The notes below the pieces were generated by a model that had not been told where the DNA came from, ran no database searches, and saw only the letters and a program-made list of their open reading frames with translations. This document shows, one piece after another, positions 8,728-17,233 of a stretch of 38,947 nucleotides of DNA (positions within the stretch are counted from its first letter, which is position 1; every line of letters starts with the position of its first letter). Origin of the DNA: Metasolibacillus meyeri (lineage in GTDB: Bacteria > Bacillota > Bacilli > Bacillales_A > Planococcaceae); contig NZ_PYWN01000099.1 in the NCBI RefSeq assembly GCF_003049505.1, positions 1-38,947 of the forward strand, in the 5' to 3' direction. The translations under genes and the position numbers were made by a program.

Positions 8728-9372
8728 TTAATCTAAATAAGAAGCGTATTTTTCCAAGGCCTGTTCTTTAAGCATATCCTCTTGTGCCCATTCAGATAAT
8801 TTTTCTGTAGCATAGCTTGTATTGGCCTTTTGCACAGCCTCTCGCAAAGCACTCGTTTCATTTTGTAAAGGCACTTTTCCATAGCTATTCCCTATAATTA
8901 TATAATAAGGGTCTGTCATTGATTTTCTTAAAAATAATAAGTATTCATTATCCTCTAGCATTAATTCATACCCTGCAATATGATAAGTGATATCTTCGCG
9001 TTTATTGTATGCTTCATTTTCTAAAATAGTTATTTCCATACCATCATGCACTTCATCCCCACTTATAACCTTTTCAATTAAAAAGTCGGACAAAGTATAA
9101 GCGATATCAATTCGACCTTCTTCATTATAGATAACAGTAGAATCTTCTTGAACAATTTTCTTTCCAATAACAATCATGTCAGCTTTTTCTTCTACAGAAG
9201 CTAAATCAGGTGTTACATCTGTTTTGGCTTCTACAATTAAATGACGGTCAAATAAACGCTCCTCCATCCCATTATTTAATTGTGCTGATTGCTCTTTTTT
9301 GTGGTCAAAGATGAACCATACAACTAGAAAGATACATAGAACCCCAATAATCATGCTTGCACTTTTTTTCAT
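8728..9372 (-). CDS. Uncharacterised membrane-anchored protein
   Basis: I do not recognise this 214-residue protein. It has one N-terminal hydrophobic segment (about residues 7-23) after MKKSAS and no lipobox Cys, so it is probably a signal-anchor protein with an extracellular domain. The exported part is acidic, with predicted beta segments (MIVIGKKI, YHIAGYELMLEDNEYLLFLRK) and an Ala/Glu-rich helical end. The EDNEYLLFLRK stretch recalls small beta-domain secreted proteins of Bacillales, but no family can be assigned. AAGGGGGTG gives a strong start. Monocistronic, with terminators on both sides. Confidence 0.75.
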   Translation of the reverse strand: MKKSASMIIGVLCIFLVVWFIFDHKKEQSAQLNNGMEERLFDRHLIVEAKTDVTPDLASVEEKADMIVIGKKIVQEDSTVIYNEEGRIDIAYTLSDFLIEKVISGDEVHDGMEITILENEAYNKREDITYHIAGYELMLEDNEYLLFLRKSMTDPYYIIIGNSYGKVPLQNETSALREAVQKANTSYATEKLSEWAQEDMLKEQALEKYASYLD

Positions 9373-9483
9373 AGAAGTACACCCCCTTCTAAATTACATA
9401 AGAGTATTGAAATTGGCACAGTTTATGCATTTTTAACTATTTTACCAATAAACTTTGAGTTGTGAAGTATATATTAGAAATTA

Positions 9484-9525
9484 AAAAGCAGATTAGGGAA
9501 AGAGCATCCCTCCTAATCTGCTTTT
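9484..9525 (-). terminator. Terminator of the S9 peptidase gene
   Basis: A perfect 14-bp stem, AAAAGCAGATTAGG at 9484-9497 with its complement at 9512-9525, lies 28 bp past the stop and ends in a T-run on the minus strand. Confidence 0.93.
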
Positions 9526-9552
9526 CATATTTTGTATTATGTGCAAAGTCTA

Positions 9553-11532
9553 TTAAATATACTTCTCAAACCAACCAATAATTTGCTCTAAGCGTTGAAT
9601 ACGTAAGTTTGGCGTACCTGTGCGTGATAAGTTATGGTCACAGTCAGGGAAGCGCACGAAGCCCACTTCTTTACCCATTGATTTTAGCGTAATGTAGAAT
9701 TGCTCTGCCTGCTCAATTGGGCAGCGGAAATCTTTTTCACTGTGTAAAATGAGTAATGGAGTTTCTACATTTTTAGCATATTTTAATGGCGAATGGTTCC
9801 ATAGCTTTTCGACATCCAGCATATCGCCACCAATTTGCCAGTCCGTGAAATAGTAGCCAATATCAGATACACCAAAGAAGCTAATCCAGTTTGAAATGGA
9901 ACGCTGTGTTACTGCTGCTTTAAAGCGGTTCGTATGTCCGACAGCCCAGTTTGTCATAAAGCCACCGTAGCTACCGCCAGTTAAACCTAAACGCTCTGCA
10001 TCAATCCAAGCATAATTTGCTAATGCATAATCCGTTGCTAACATAATATCTTCGAAGTCGCCACCGCCATAATCGTTACGTACAGCGTCTACAAATGCTT
10101 GGCTATAGCCATGGCTACCGCGTGGGTTAATATATAGTACACCATAGCCTTGTGCTGCTAATAGCTGCATTTCATGGAAGAATGTATTGGCATATAATGT
10201 ATGTGGCCCACCATGAACTTCTACAATGAGCGGATACTTTTCACCTTCCTTATAGTTCGCAGGCTTCATGATCCAGCCATGTACATCCCAGTCCTTTGCC
10301 CCTTTAAAAACAATGGACTCAGGCGTTGATAAAGTTGTCTCTGCTAAATAAGCATCATTGAAATGTGTTAGTTGCTTACGTTCACCTGTTGTCACATCAT
10401 GCTTAAATAATTCGCCTGGGAATGTAGGGTTGGATACAGCTAATACTGCCTCATTGCCACTTTTCGCTACTGCATAGCCATAAACATGCTCATTTTCTGG
10501 TGTTGCAGGATAAAGCTCGCCCTCCAACGTTGCATAATAGAGACGAATATCGCCCATTGTTGACACTTGGAAATAAAGAGCATTTGTTTCTGTCCAAACG
10601 ACTGTTGAAGCTGCTGCACCTTGCTGGAAATCAGCTACTGCGTAATCGCCAACAGGTGCATCTAAAGCTTCTGTTAAATTGCTTGTTTGTCCTGTTTCTG
10701 TATCATAGACGTAAACATTTGCATGTGTGGCATTTTTAAATGATGCATCGCTACCACCATAGGCAATATAGCGGTCATCAAACGAATAGGCCGCACCACC
10801 ATAATAGCCATCTTGCTCTACTAAAACGGTTTCTTCCTTCGTTGCGATATCTACAATATACAGCGGTTGACGGAATTCAAAATCTTGATTTTCAGAGCGA
10901 TTCACAGCAATGACAAGCTTTTTACCATCATGTGAAACAGCGCTTAATGCAAAATCATGATTACCCTCTGTAAATTGTGTAATCGTACCATCAAGCGTTA
11001 CTTCTGCAATATGTGTGCTCATCCCTTGCTTACGTAGCCCGTTACCACCAACACCGTCCATTTTATGCTTCATTTTATCCACGATATACGCTTCAGGCAG
11101 TTTCTTTTCTTCTTTTTCTACCGCATCGGTAAATGCTTTTCCATCCTTTAAGCTTGCTGTCACCCATAGCTTTTCACCGCATGGGCTCCAAACAAACGAG
11201 CTAACACCGTAAGGGAAATCTGCTACCTTTTTCGCCTCCCCACCGTTACGATTTAAAATATAAAGCTGATTTTTCTCTTCACGATTCGATAAAAAAGCGA
11301 CCTGCTTGCCATTTGGTGACCATTTTGGACTGCTGACACGTTCCTTGCCAAACGTCCATTGCGTCACCTCTTCACTTGCAAGCTCAACGTGGAAAAGATG
11401 TGCATAATATTTATTATCTTCTTTATCGATTAATGTGCGTACAAATACAGCCTCCTGCCCGTTTGGTGTTAGCACTGGCGCTGCTACAGATTGCAATGTG
11501 TATAAATGCTCTTTTGTTAAAAATGTCGTCAT
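9553..11532 (-). CDS. S9 family peptidase (acylaminoacyl-peptidase-like)
   Basis: A 659-residue serine peptidase of the prolyl oligopeptidase family, YuxL-like in B. subtilis. No signal peptide is seen, so it is probably cytosolic and trims or degrades short peptides. The N-terminal half (about 1-400) is a beta-propeller with repeated WSPNGKQVAF-type blades. The C-terminal alpha/beta-hydrolase carries the nucleophile in GGSYGG (Ser521), Asp601 in HSEKDFRCP and His633 in DCDHNLSRTG. The triad is complete. AGGGA precedes the ATG, and a TTGACA promoter is seen upstream. Confidence 0.93.
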   Translation of the reverse strand: MTTFLTKEHLYTLQSVAAPVLTPNGQEAVFVRTLIDKEDNKYYAHLFHVELASEEVTQWTFGKERVSSPKWSPNGKQVAFLSNREEKNQLYILNRNGGEAKKVADFPYGVSSFVWSPCGEKLWVTASLKDGKAFTDAVEKEEKKLPEAYIVDKMKHKMDGVGGNGLRKQGMSTHIAEVTLDGTITQFTEGNHDFALSAVSHDGKKLVIAVNRSENQDFEFRQPLYIVDIATKEETVLVEQDGYYGGAAYSFDDRYIAYGGSDASFKNATHANVYVYDTETGQTSNLTEALDAPVGDYAVADFQQGAAASTVVWTETNALYFQVSTMGDIRLYYATLEGELYPATPENEHVYGYAVAKSGNEAVLAVSNPTFPGELFKHDVTTGERKQLTHFNDAYLAETTLSTPESIVFKGAKDWDVHGWIMKPANYKEGEKYPLIVEVHGGPHTLYANTFFHEMQLLAAQGYGVLYINPRGSHGYSQAFVDAVRNDYGGGDFEDIMLATDYALANYAWIDAERLGLTGGSYGGFMTNWAVGHTNRFKAAVTQRSISNWISFFGVSDIGYYFTDWQIGGDMLDVEKLWNHSPLKYAKNVETPLLILHSEKDFRCPIEQAEQFYITLKSMGKEVGFVRFPDCDHNLSRTGTPNLRIQRLEQIIGWFEKYI

Positions 11533-11579
11533 TCACTATTCCCTGCTTTCTCGTTGTTATTTCGAACTCCGTAATATTA

Positions 11580-11607
11580 AGTTTACCACGAACTCAATAT
11601 GTGTCAA
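11580..11607 (-). promoter_or_regulatory. Probable SigA promoter of the S9 peptidase gene
   Basis: On the minus strand TTGACA (11607-11602), a 16-bp spacer and TAAACT (11585-11580), about 48 bp upstream of the ATG. Confidence 0.5.
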
Positions 11608-11624
11608 TATTCGAATAATTTTAG

Positions 11625-12386
11625 CTACAGGCCTCTCAGTAAATATTTGCCCCATTCGCGCATCGCAACCTTTTCTCCTGCCTCCGCTGCACGCTTTAAC
11701 CAATACTCACCTTCGCTAATATTTTGTTCAAGATACTCTCCTCTAATTAGGTAAATTCCTATCAATCGCATCGCAACAAGCTCATTCAATTCCTCGGCTG
11801 CTCTTCGAAGCCATTCTATACCTTCATCAACATCCTGTGCCAAGGCGTTTCCTATAATTAATCGATAGCCTAAAATCCTTGTAGCAATTGGATCTCGTCG
11901 TTCAGCAGCTACTCTCAGCCACTCTTCCCCTTCCTTTACATTTTGAGGAAGGTTTTCCCCATCTAATAAACGAATCGCTAAATCAACAATTGCCCATAAA
12001 TCTCCGTGCCCTGCTGATTTACGCAGCCACCGCTCACCTTCCTCTATATTTTTTGGCAAGCCTTTACCTGATAAATAGCAATAAGCTAGTTCATTCATTG
12101 CCCCCGTATCGCCTGCATCAGCGGCCGCCTTTAGCCATTTTAATCCTTCCTGCATTTTACTCTTTTCTTTTTCTTCATTGAAATTAATGATATTCGATTT
12201 TTGCTCTGCAACTGGTGACTCTGTCGTTGCAGTTACTTGCTCTTCATTTAATTGCTCTATATTTTGTTCTTCATTTTGTGGTTCCGTATTTCCAGTCTGC
12301 TTTTGCTCTTCTTGCTCAAATCCTAGCGACTTCGAAATTTGATTAAATAATGAAAATTTTTTCTTTTTGTCGTGATCCTCATCCAT
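11625..12386 (-). CDS. Sel1-repeat protein
   Basis: A 253-residue protein with no signal peptide. Residues 1-75 are charged and rich in Glu, Gln and Asn, probably disordered. From about residue 80 there are four full 36-residue Sel1-like repeats and a partial fifth, each opening EGxxWLRxAAE and closing with a small-residue turn such as LPQNVK. Such solenoids bind protein partners; no enzyme motif is present. AGGAGGG lies 8 nt before the ATG. No neighbour hints at a partner. Family firm, role unknown. Confidence 0.85.
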   Translation of the reverse strand: MDEDHDKKKKFSLFNQISKSLGFEQEEQKQTGNTEPQNEEQNIEQLNEEQVTATTESPVAEQKSNIINFNEEKEKSKMQEGLKWLKAAADAGDTGAMNELAYCYLSGKGLPKNIEEGERWLRKSAGHGDLWAIVDLAIRLLDGENLPQNVKEGEEWLRVAAERRDPIATRILGYRLIIGNALAQDVDEGIEWLRRAAEELNELVAMRLIGIYLIRGEYLEQNISEGEYWLKRAAEAGEKVAMREWGKYLLRGL

Positions 12387-12503
12387 CCATAAACCCTCCT
12401 GAAAACCTTTTCTATTAGTTTACAAGAGTAGAAGAGATTTGAGCAAAGGAAAGCATATATTGAAAATTATTCGCCAACAATCTTTTTTATTTTCTTATAC
12501 GAC

Positions 12504-12535
12504 AAAAGCTGCTCGGCAAGTTCCAAGCAGCTTTT
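12504..12535 (-). terminator. Terminator of lcfB
   Basis: AAAAGCTGCT at 12504-12513 pairs with AGCAGCTTTT at 12526-12535. It lies 9 bp past the lcfB stop; the minus-strand U-tract is short (TTTT). Confidence 0.75.
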
Positions 12536-12543
12536 TATCATCA

Positions 12544-14094
12544 TTATTTTGTCGCTTGCTCTTTCAATGAGCGGCGTAAAATTTTCCCTGTCGTATTCTT
12601 TGGCAACTCATCGATAATTTCGATTACTTTCGGCACCTTATATTTCGCAATATGCTCCGCACAATATTGCTTTAGCTCCTCAACCGCTATGCTCGTATCC
12701 TTTAATACAACATAAGCGTGTACTGCTTCCCCAAAATCAGGGTCTGGCAGGCCAATCACTGCGGCTTCTACAACGTGTGGATGTGCATAAAGCACTTCCT
12801 CTACTTCGCGCGGATAAACATTGTAGCCACCAACAATAACCATATCCTTTTTACGGTCAACAATATAGAAGTATCCCTCTTCATCCTTTTTCGCTAAATC
12901 GCCTGTATATAACCAGCCATCTTGAATTGTAACAGCTGTTTCTTCTGGCATTTTATAGTAGCCCTTCATCACATTTGGTCCGCGCACAATCAATTCACCG
13001 ACCTCGCCAACAGGCACTTCATTTCCTTCTGGATCAACAACTTTATTTTCAACATTCACAATGGATTGACCAATTGATCCTGGCTTACGCTCTCTATCTA
13101 ATGGATTAAAACATGTTACAGGTGATGCCTCTGATAGTCCGTAACCCTCTGAAATACGCACCTTAAATTTCTCTTCAAAATTATGCAATAATGCGACAGG
13201 TAAAGATGCGCCACCTGATATCGCTAAGCGCAATGTTTTAAAGGCTGCCACATCTCCTTCAGCAAATTGATAAAGGAAATTATACATTGTTGGTACACCT
13301 GCAAAGACTGTTGCTTCTTGAGCTTTTGCCAACTCGAAAATTTCAGCTGGGCTAAAACGTGGTGCTAATAAAATCGTTGCTCCTTGAAGTAAAGGTGCAT
13401 TCACAACAACTGTTAATGCGAAAACATGGAAAACTGGCAGCGTTGCAATAACGCGGTCTGTAGCAGTTATTTTCAAATATGTGCCGACATCACGGGCATT
13501 TGAATATAAATTGCCATGTGTTAAAATAGCTCCTTTCGGATAGCCTGTTGTACCTGATGTATATAAAATAACTGCATTATCATCCGCTTCTAATGAAACA
13601 GGCTCTGCTGTACCCTCTGTTATTTTTAGTAAAGCGGTAAAGAGAACCGTTTTTTCTTTTGCGCCATCACTCAATGCAGCAACCTTCTCCCCTGTGTCCG
13701 CTGCAGTTTCACAAATAATATATTTTTCGACTTTTGTAAACACTTGTACACCTTTATCTACAAGTGGAAGTAGCATATCAAGCGCAATCACGACTTTGAC
13801 ATCACCATTTTGAACAATGTATGAAATTTCATCAGGTGTGTAGATTGGATTAATCGGAATAACCGTTGCCCCAATGCGCATCGCACTATAAAGTGAAATT
13901 AAAAAATGAGGTGTGTTCCCCAATAGCAATGCTACGTGATCTCCTTTTTCCACACCCATATCTTGCAAAGCTTTTGCAAAACGACCGACCGTTTGTTCAA
14001 ACTCGCTATAGCTTGTATTTTTCCCCATAAAATGATAAGCCGTTTTTTCTGGTTGTTCGAGAGCTTGCTGTCTTACCTTTTCTACTAGATTCAA
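12544..14094 (-). CDS. lcfB: Long-chain fatty-acid-CoA ligase LcfB
   Basis: Activates fatty acids to acyl-CoA via acyl-adenylates, feeding beta-oxidation. ANL-superfamily motifs are complete: TSGTTGYPKG (about residue 180), ISGGASLP, EGYGLSEASP, DGWLYTGDLA, and the C-terminal KNTTGKILRR with catalytic Lys. I chose the TTG at 14094 (516 residues), which gives MNLVEKV as in B. subtilis LcfB and places the AAGGGGG site about 9 nt upstream. The ATG at 14103 abuts that ribosome binding site directly. FadR-like and cre-like sites upstream fit control by fatty acids and carbon status. In B. subtilis lcfB also lies near lplJ and yhfH. Confidence 0.93.
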   Translation of the reverse strand: MNLVEKVRQQALEQPEKTAYHFMGKNTSYSEFEQTVGRFAKALQDMGVEKGDHVALLLGNTPHFLISLYSAMRIGATVIPINPIYTPDEISYIVQNGDVKVVIALDMLLPLVDKGVQVFTKVEKYIICETAADTGEKVAALSDGAKEKTVLFTALLKITEGTAEPVSLEADDNAVILYTSGTTGYPKGAILTHGNLYSNARDVGTYLKITATDRVIATLPVFHVFALTVVVNAPLLQGATILLAPRFSPAEIFELAKAQEATVFAGVPTMYNFLYQFAEGDVAAFKTLRLAISGGASLPVALLHNFEEKFKVRISEGYGLSEASPVTCFNPLDRERKPGSIGQSIVNVENKVVDPEGNEVPVGEVGELIVRGPNVMKGYYKMPEETAVTIQDGWLYTGDLAKKDEEGYFYIVDRKKDMVIVGGYNVYPREVEEVLYAHPHVVEAAVIGLPDPDFGEAVHAYVVLKDTSIAVEELKQYCAEHIAKYKVPKVIEIIDELPKNTTGKILRRSLKEQATK

Positions 14095-14191
14095 TACGCC
14101 CATCCCCCTTTTATCAATTGCACCTCGGCAAAATAGTTACCAGAGGCTATCCGCCCTATTGATGACACTTTTGTTTTAGCAAATATTTCAA

Positions 14192-14205
14192 TGATATCGC
14201 TTTCA
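14192..14205 (-). promoter_or_regulatory. cre-like CcpA site in the lcfB leader
   Basis: On the minus strand TGAAAGCGATATCA matches every fixed position of TGNAANCGNWNNCW. It lies about 30-40 bp after the predicted lcfB transcription start, where a CcpA roadblock would act. Confidence 0.55.
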
Positions 14206-14220
14206 CAATGCCGAACGAAG

Positions 14221-14240
14221 AAAATGAATTATCATTCATT
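14221..14240 (-). promoter_or_regulatory. FadR-like operator of lcfB
   Basis: The inverted repeat ATGAAT-TATC-ATTCAT (14224-14239) reads TGAATGATAATTCATT on the minus strand. This is close to the B. subtilis FadR consensus as I recall it, TGAATGANTANTCATTCA. It abuts the -10 of the lcfB promoter. Confidence 0.6.
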
Positions 14241-14268
14241 TAATATTATTTTAAAATAAATATTTCAA
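14240..14268 (-). promoter_or_regulatory. Probable lcfB promoter
   Basis: On the minus strand TTGAAA (14268-14263), a 17-bp spacer and TATTAA (14245-14240). The FadR-like operator starts at the -10 edge. Confidence 0.5.
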
Positions 14269-14446
14269 GATTACAATAGATTTCGGGCAATTATGCAAAA
14301 ATCTTGTCAATTATGCTATTTTACGCTAAAATGTCTCCGCATTAATTAGGTGAAATCCTTACTAATTGAAGTTTCATTTTAGATAAACTAGACGTTAAAA
14401 TTACTTCGCAATAGCGGTTTAGAAAGATAAAGCTTTGAAGCTTCAA

Positions 14447-14493
14447 AAGTAACAATACAGTGAATTCGCTCATTAGATTATAAGAATTCGCCC
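14447..14493. repeat. Degenerate ATTCGC-type intergenic repeat
   Basis: ATTCGCTCATT at 14464 and ATTCGCCCAT at 14486, 22 bp apart, preceded by TTCAAAAGTAA. The same arrangement occurs at 21395 and 30555. The small minus-strand reading frame through it (14342-14536) has no ribosome binding site and is not called as a gene. Confidence 0.7.
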
Positions 14494-14494
14494 A

Positions 14495-14535
14495 TAAAAA
14501 AGAGCGTGTCTGAAGAGGCAATACCTTTCCGAACA
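14495..14535 (-). terminator. Probable terminator of the Bce-type operon
   Basis: On the minus strand GTGTTCGGAAAGG pairs imperfectly (with wobbles) with CCTCTTCAGACAC and is followed by GCTCTTTTTT. It lies 20 bp past the permease stop. Confidence 0.55.
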
Positions 14536-14554
14536 CCCCCCTCGTCCATTCATT

Positions 14555-16486
14555 TTATGAGCGTACATGTGCGATATAACGCCATCTAATTAAATAGAAA
14601 TAAATCACTTGAATCATAATAATAAAGGAAAAAGCAAAGATGATTTCTTTTCCTAAAGAGACATTCATGACATTTTTTAAAATTGCTTGTAGCACTAAAA
14701 AGGCAAACATACTATGCATAAGTGCTAGTCCCCACGGTAAGAAAAACTGCGGGAATAAATAGCGTGTAATTAAGTTTTTTTGCTCGCTGTCTGTTAGCCC
14801 CATGCGCTTTAATACATCAAATTGTTTCTTTTCTCGCTCTAGGCTCGTATACAGCTTAAAGTAAATAAAGCTCCCTGCTGCTAATAAAAATACGGCAACA
14901 ACTAACAAACCTACTAATGTAAACAATGAATAAGCAGCTAATATATAAGAATAATTTAAACCTGCATTTTCAAAGTAAAACGGCAATGTATAGCGATCCT
15001 TTAAATATTCCTCCGCTACTGCGTAATATAGCTCTGAACCTATATTTGAAGCTTCTACCCAATTCGCTATATCAAACGCATATAAATGATAGCTTGGCTC
15101 CACAATGTATGCGCGCTCAAACGGATTGATAATTTTATCAAAATCTGCATCACTTACGATAATTGCATTACGGCTAATAATTGCATCAGGGAAAATAAGC
15201 TCTGGGTAGACACTATTAATGATAAGTTCAATATCATTTTCCTTTAGCGTTGTACGCACAGTTGTACCTGTAAGCTCTTTAATCGAATCATCGGAATAAG
15301 CGATAAACATTGCCTCTCCTTCTTGCAGACGTACCATCGAATAGCCGTAGGAAAATAGCAATTGATTAATGTTTGATGCACGAAATACTTCGACCGCATT
15401 GGATGTATGTGTAGACGTTTGCTTCTTCACGACAAAGCGTGTCAAGCTATAAGATAGCCCTGCCTCCTCTAGTTCATAAATCAAAGACGACGTATGTGCC
15501 ACCTCATATGGATTATTAACAGTCCCTTTATAAATAATGCCTAGTGGGTTGAGTTTGTCATATTGAGATGTATAAGACGATAAAGCCGATAATACGCCTA
15601 CACACAAAAAGGCTAATGTTGAAACAAGTGTTACGACAAAAAACATTTTTCGATTGCTATACATAATGTGCCCTTGCTCAGCGAGTGATAACATGCGCGT
15701 CTTGCGCCAATATACCTTTTTGCGCTTCTTCACACGCTCAATAAAGGCCAATATCGTATCCGTAAACAAAAAATAAGTGCCGATTGTCACGATAATCGGA
15801 ATAATGAGCAGCATAATTGGTATTGTAATATATGTTGTCACAATTGCTAAAAGATAGCCAAGCCCAACGAAGAAAATGCCCAAAAATGCGCCGATTTTTG
15901 AATACGCACTGGACACATCAATCGATTGATGCCCTTTTAACAAATTGATTAACTTTGTCTCTCTTGTCATTAACACACTTATAAAGGATATGACAACAAA
16001 AGCGCTTATAAATACGGTTAATGTTAAAACAAAAGGCTCCCATGAAAAATAGAGTGGCAGTTCATCTAAATATAAAATTTCACGCACAATCATAAAGAAA
16101 AACTTTGAAAAGGCATAGCCAAATGCGATACCAAAAACGCTGGAAATTACACCTATTAACATCGTCTCTAAAAAGACAAGCTTGCTTAATTGCTTTTTCT
16201 CCATACCGAGATGTAGCAAAATGGCAAACTCTTTAGAGCGCGCCTCTAAAAAAGCTTTCATTGAATAAAAAATGAAAAACCATGAGAAAAGCATTAAAAT
16301 AATTTCAGCTACAAGCATGCCTAACAAAGAAACATTGCCTAAAAAACCTTGTTCACTCGATGGATGAAACATTAACATCGAATAAATAAAGAAGACAAAT
16401 ACCGAGAAAAAGCTCGCCATAAAAAAAGCTGCATATATGCGGAAATTGCGAAAAACGTTACGGTAAGCGAATTGTTGAAAGGTCAC
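14555..16486 (-). CDS. Bce-type ABC transporter permease
   Basis: A 643-residue FtsX/MacB-fold permease of the BceB/PsdB class, which with its ATPase frees cell-wall lipid targets from peptide antibiotics and senses them for the partner kinase. About ten transmembrane segments are arranged as in the family: a first at 15-38, a cluster at 55-250, a large extracellular domain between TM7 and TM8 (about residues 300-520), then three C-terminal helices. Two FtsX-like cores are visible. GTG start with AGGAGGG; it overlaps the ATPase gene by 29 bp. Which antibiotic it serves cannot be read from sequence. Confidence 0.9.
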   Translation of the reverse strand: MTFQQFAYRNVFRNFRIYAAFFMASFFSVFVFFIYSMLMFHPSSEQGFLGNVSLLGMLVAEIILMLFSWFFIFYSMKAFLEARSKEFAILLHLGMEKKQLSKLVFLETMLIGVISSVFGIAFGYAFSKFFFMIVREILYLDELPLYFSWEPFVLTLTVFISAFVVISFISVLMTRETKLINLLKGHQSIDVSSAYSKIGAFLGIFFVGLGYLLAIVTTYITIPIMLLIIPIIVTIGTYFLFTDTILAFIERVKKRKKVYWRKTRMLSLAEQGHIMYSNRKMFFVVTLVSTLAFLCVGVLSALSSYTSQYDKLNPLGIIYKGTVNNPYEVAHTSSLIYELEEAGLSYSLTRFVVKKQTSTHTSNAVEVFRASNINQLLFSYGYSMVRLQEGEAMFIAYSDDSIKELTGTTVRTTLKENDIELIINSVYPELIFPDAIISRNAIIVSDADFDKIINPFERAYIVEPSYHLYAFDIANWVEASNIGSELYYAVAEEYLKDRYTLPFYFENAGLNYSYILAAYSLFTLVGLLVVAVFLLAAGSFIYFKLYTSLEREKKQFDVLKRMGLTDSEQKNLITRYLFPQFFLPWGLALMHSMFAFLVLQAILKNVMNVSLGKEIIFAFSFIIMIQVIYFYLIRWRYIAHVRS

Positions 16487-17231
16487 CCACTTGCCCTCCT
16501 AATAAACTTAAAACATTTAAAATGCGTTGGAAAAATGTTTGACGACGATCATCGCGATAAATTTCATTGAAAAACTCACCATCTTTAATGAATAGCACAC
16601 GATCGCAATAACTCGCTGCAATCGGGTCATGTGTCACCATGACGATTGTTGCCTGCCGTTCCTCATTAATTTTGCTTAAAAGCTCCAGCACCTCTCTCGA
16701 TGCATGTGAATCAAGATTTCCTGTCGGCTCATCAGCTAATATGATAGAAGGCTCATGAATGAGCGCTCTCGCAATTGCGGTACGCTGTGCTTGTCCTCCT
16801 GAAATTTCATTTGGACGTTTTTCTAAAATGGCCTCAATCCCTAGTTTTTCCGCTAACATCGCAAGCCGTCTTTCCATCACCTGCAATGGCTGATTATCAA
16901 GCGTTAAGGGCAAAACGATATTTTCTTCAACCGTCAACATCGGCAGTAAATTAAAATCTTGAAAAACGAAGCCAAGCTGACGGCGCCTAAAATAAGCGAG
17001 CTCCGTTTTATTTAAACTTTGCGGCTTAATTTTCTCTAAAATAATTTCACCAGATGTCGGGTGGTCAATTGTAGAGATCATATTTAACAATGTTGTTTTC
17101 CCACTACCAGATGGGCCCATGATTGCTAAAAACTCACCCTTTTCCACTTCAAAGCTTAGCTGGTTGAGCGCGCGATGTGTTACTTTTCCTTCATATACTT
17201 TTGTCACTTCATTGATTTGTAAGATCGCCAC
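16458..17231 (-). CDS. Bce-type ABC transporter ATP-binding protein
   Basis: A 257-residue ATPase of the MacB/LolD-like class, BceA-type. Walker A GPSGSGKTT from residue 39, Gln91 of the Q-loop (QDFNLLP), signature ISGGQ at 143-147, Walker B IILADEPTG at 163-171 and switch His201 are all present. The true start is the GTG at 17231, 2 bp after the kinase stop and preceded by GGGGGAT. An upstream extension to 17330 in the same frame would overlap the kinase and is not used. Cotranscribed with regulator, kinase and permease. Confidence 0.93.
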   Translation of the reverse strand: MAILQINEVTKVYEGKVTHRALNQLSFEVEKGEFLAIMGPSGSGKTTLLNMISTIDHPTSGEIILEKIKPQSLNKTELAYFRRRQLGFVFQDFNLLPMLTVEENIVLPLTLDNQPLQVMERRLAMLAEKLGIEAILEKRPNEISGGQAQRTAIARALIHEPSIILADEPTGNLDSHASREVLELLSKINEERQATIVMVTHDPIAASYCDRVLFIKDGEFFNEIYRDDRRQTFFQRILNVLSLLGGQVGDLSTIRLP

Positions 17232-17233
17232 AA

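Noticed and set aside
14342-14536. 64-residue minus-strand ORF
   Set aside because: It overlaps the operon terminator and an ATTCGC repeat and has no ribosome binding site.
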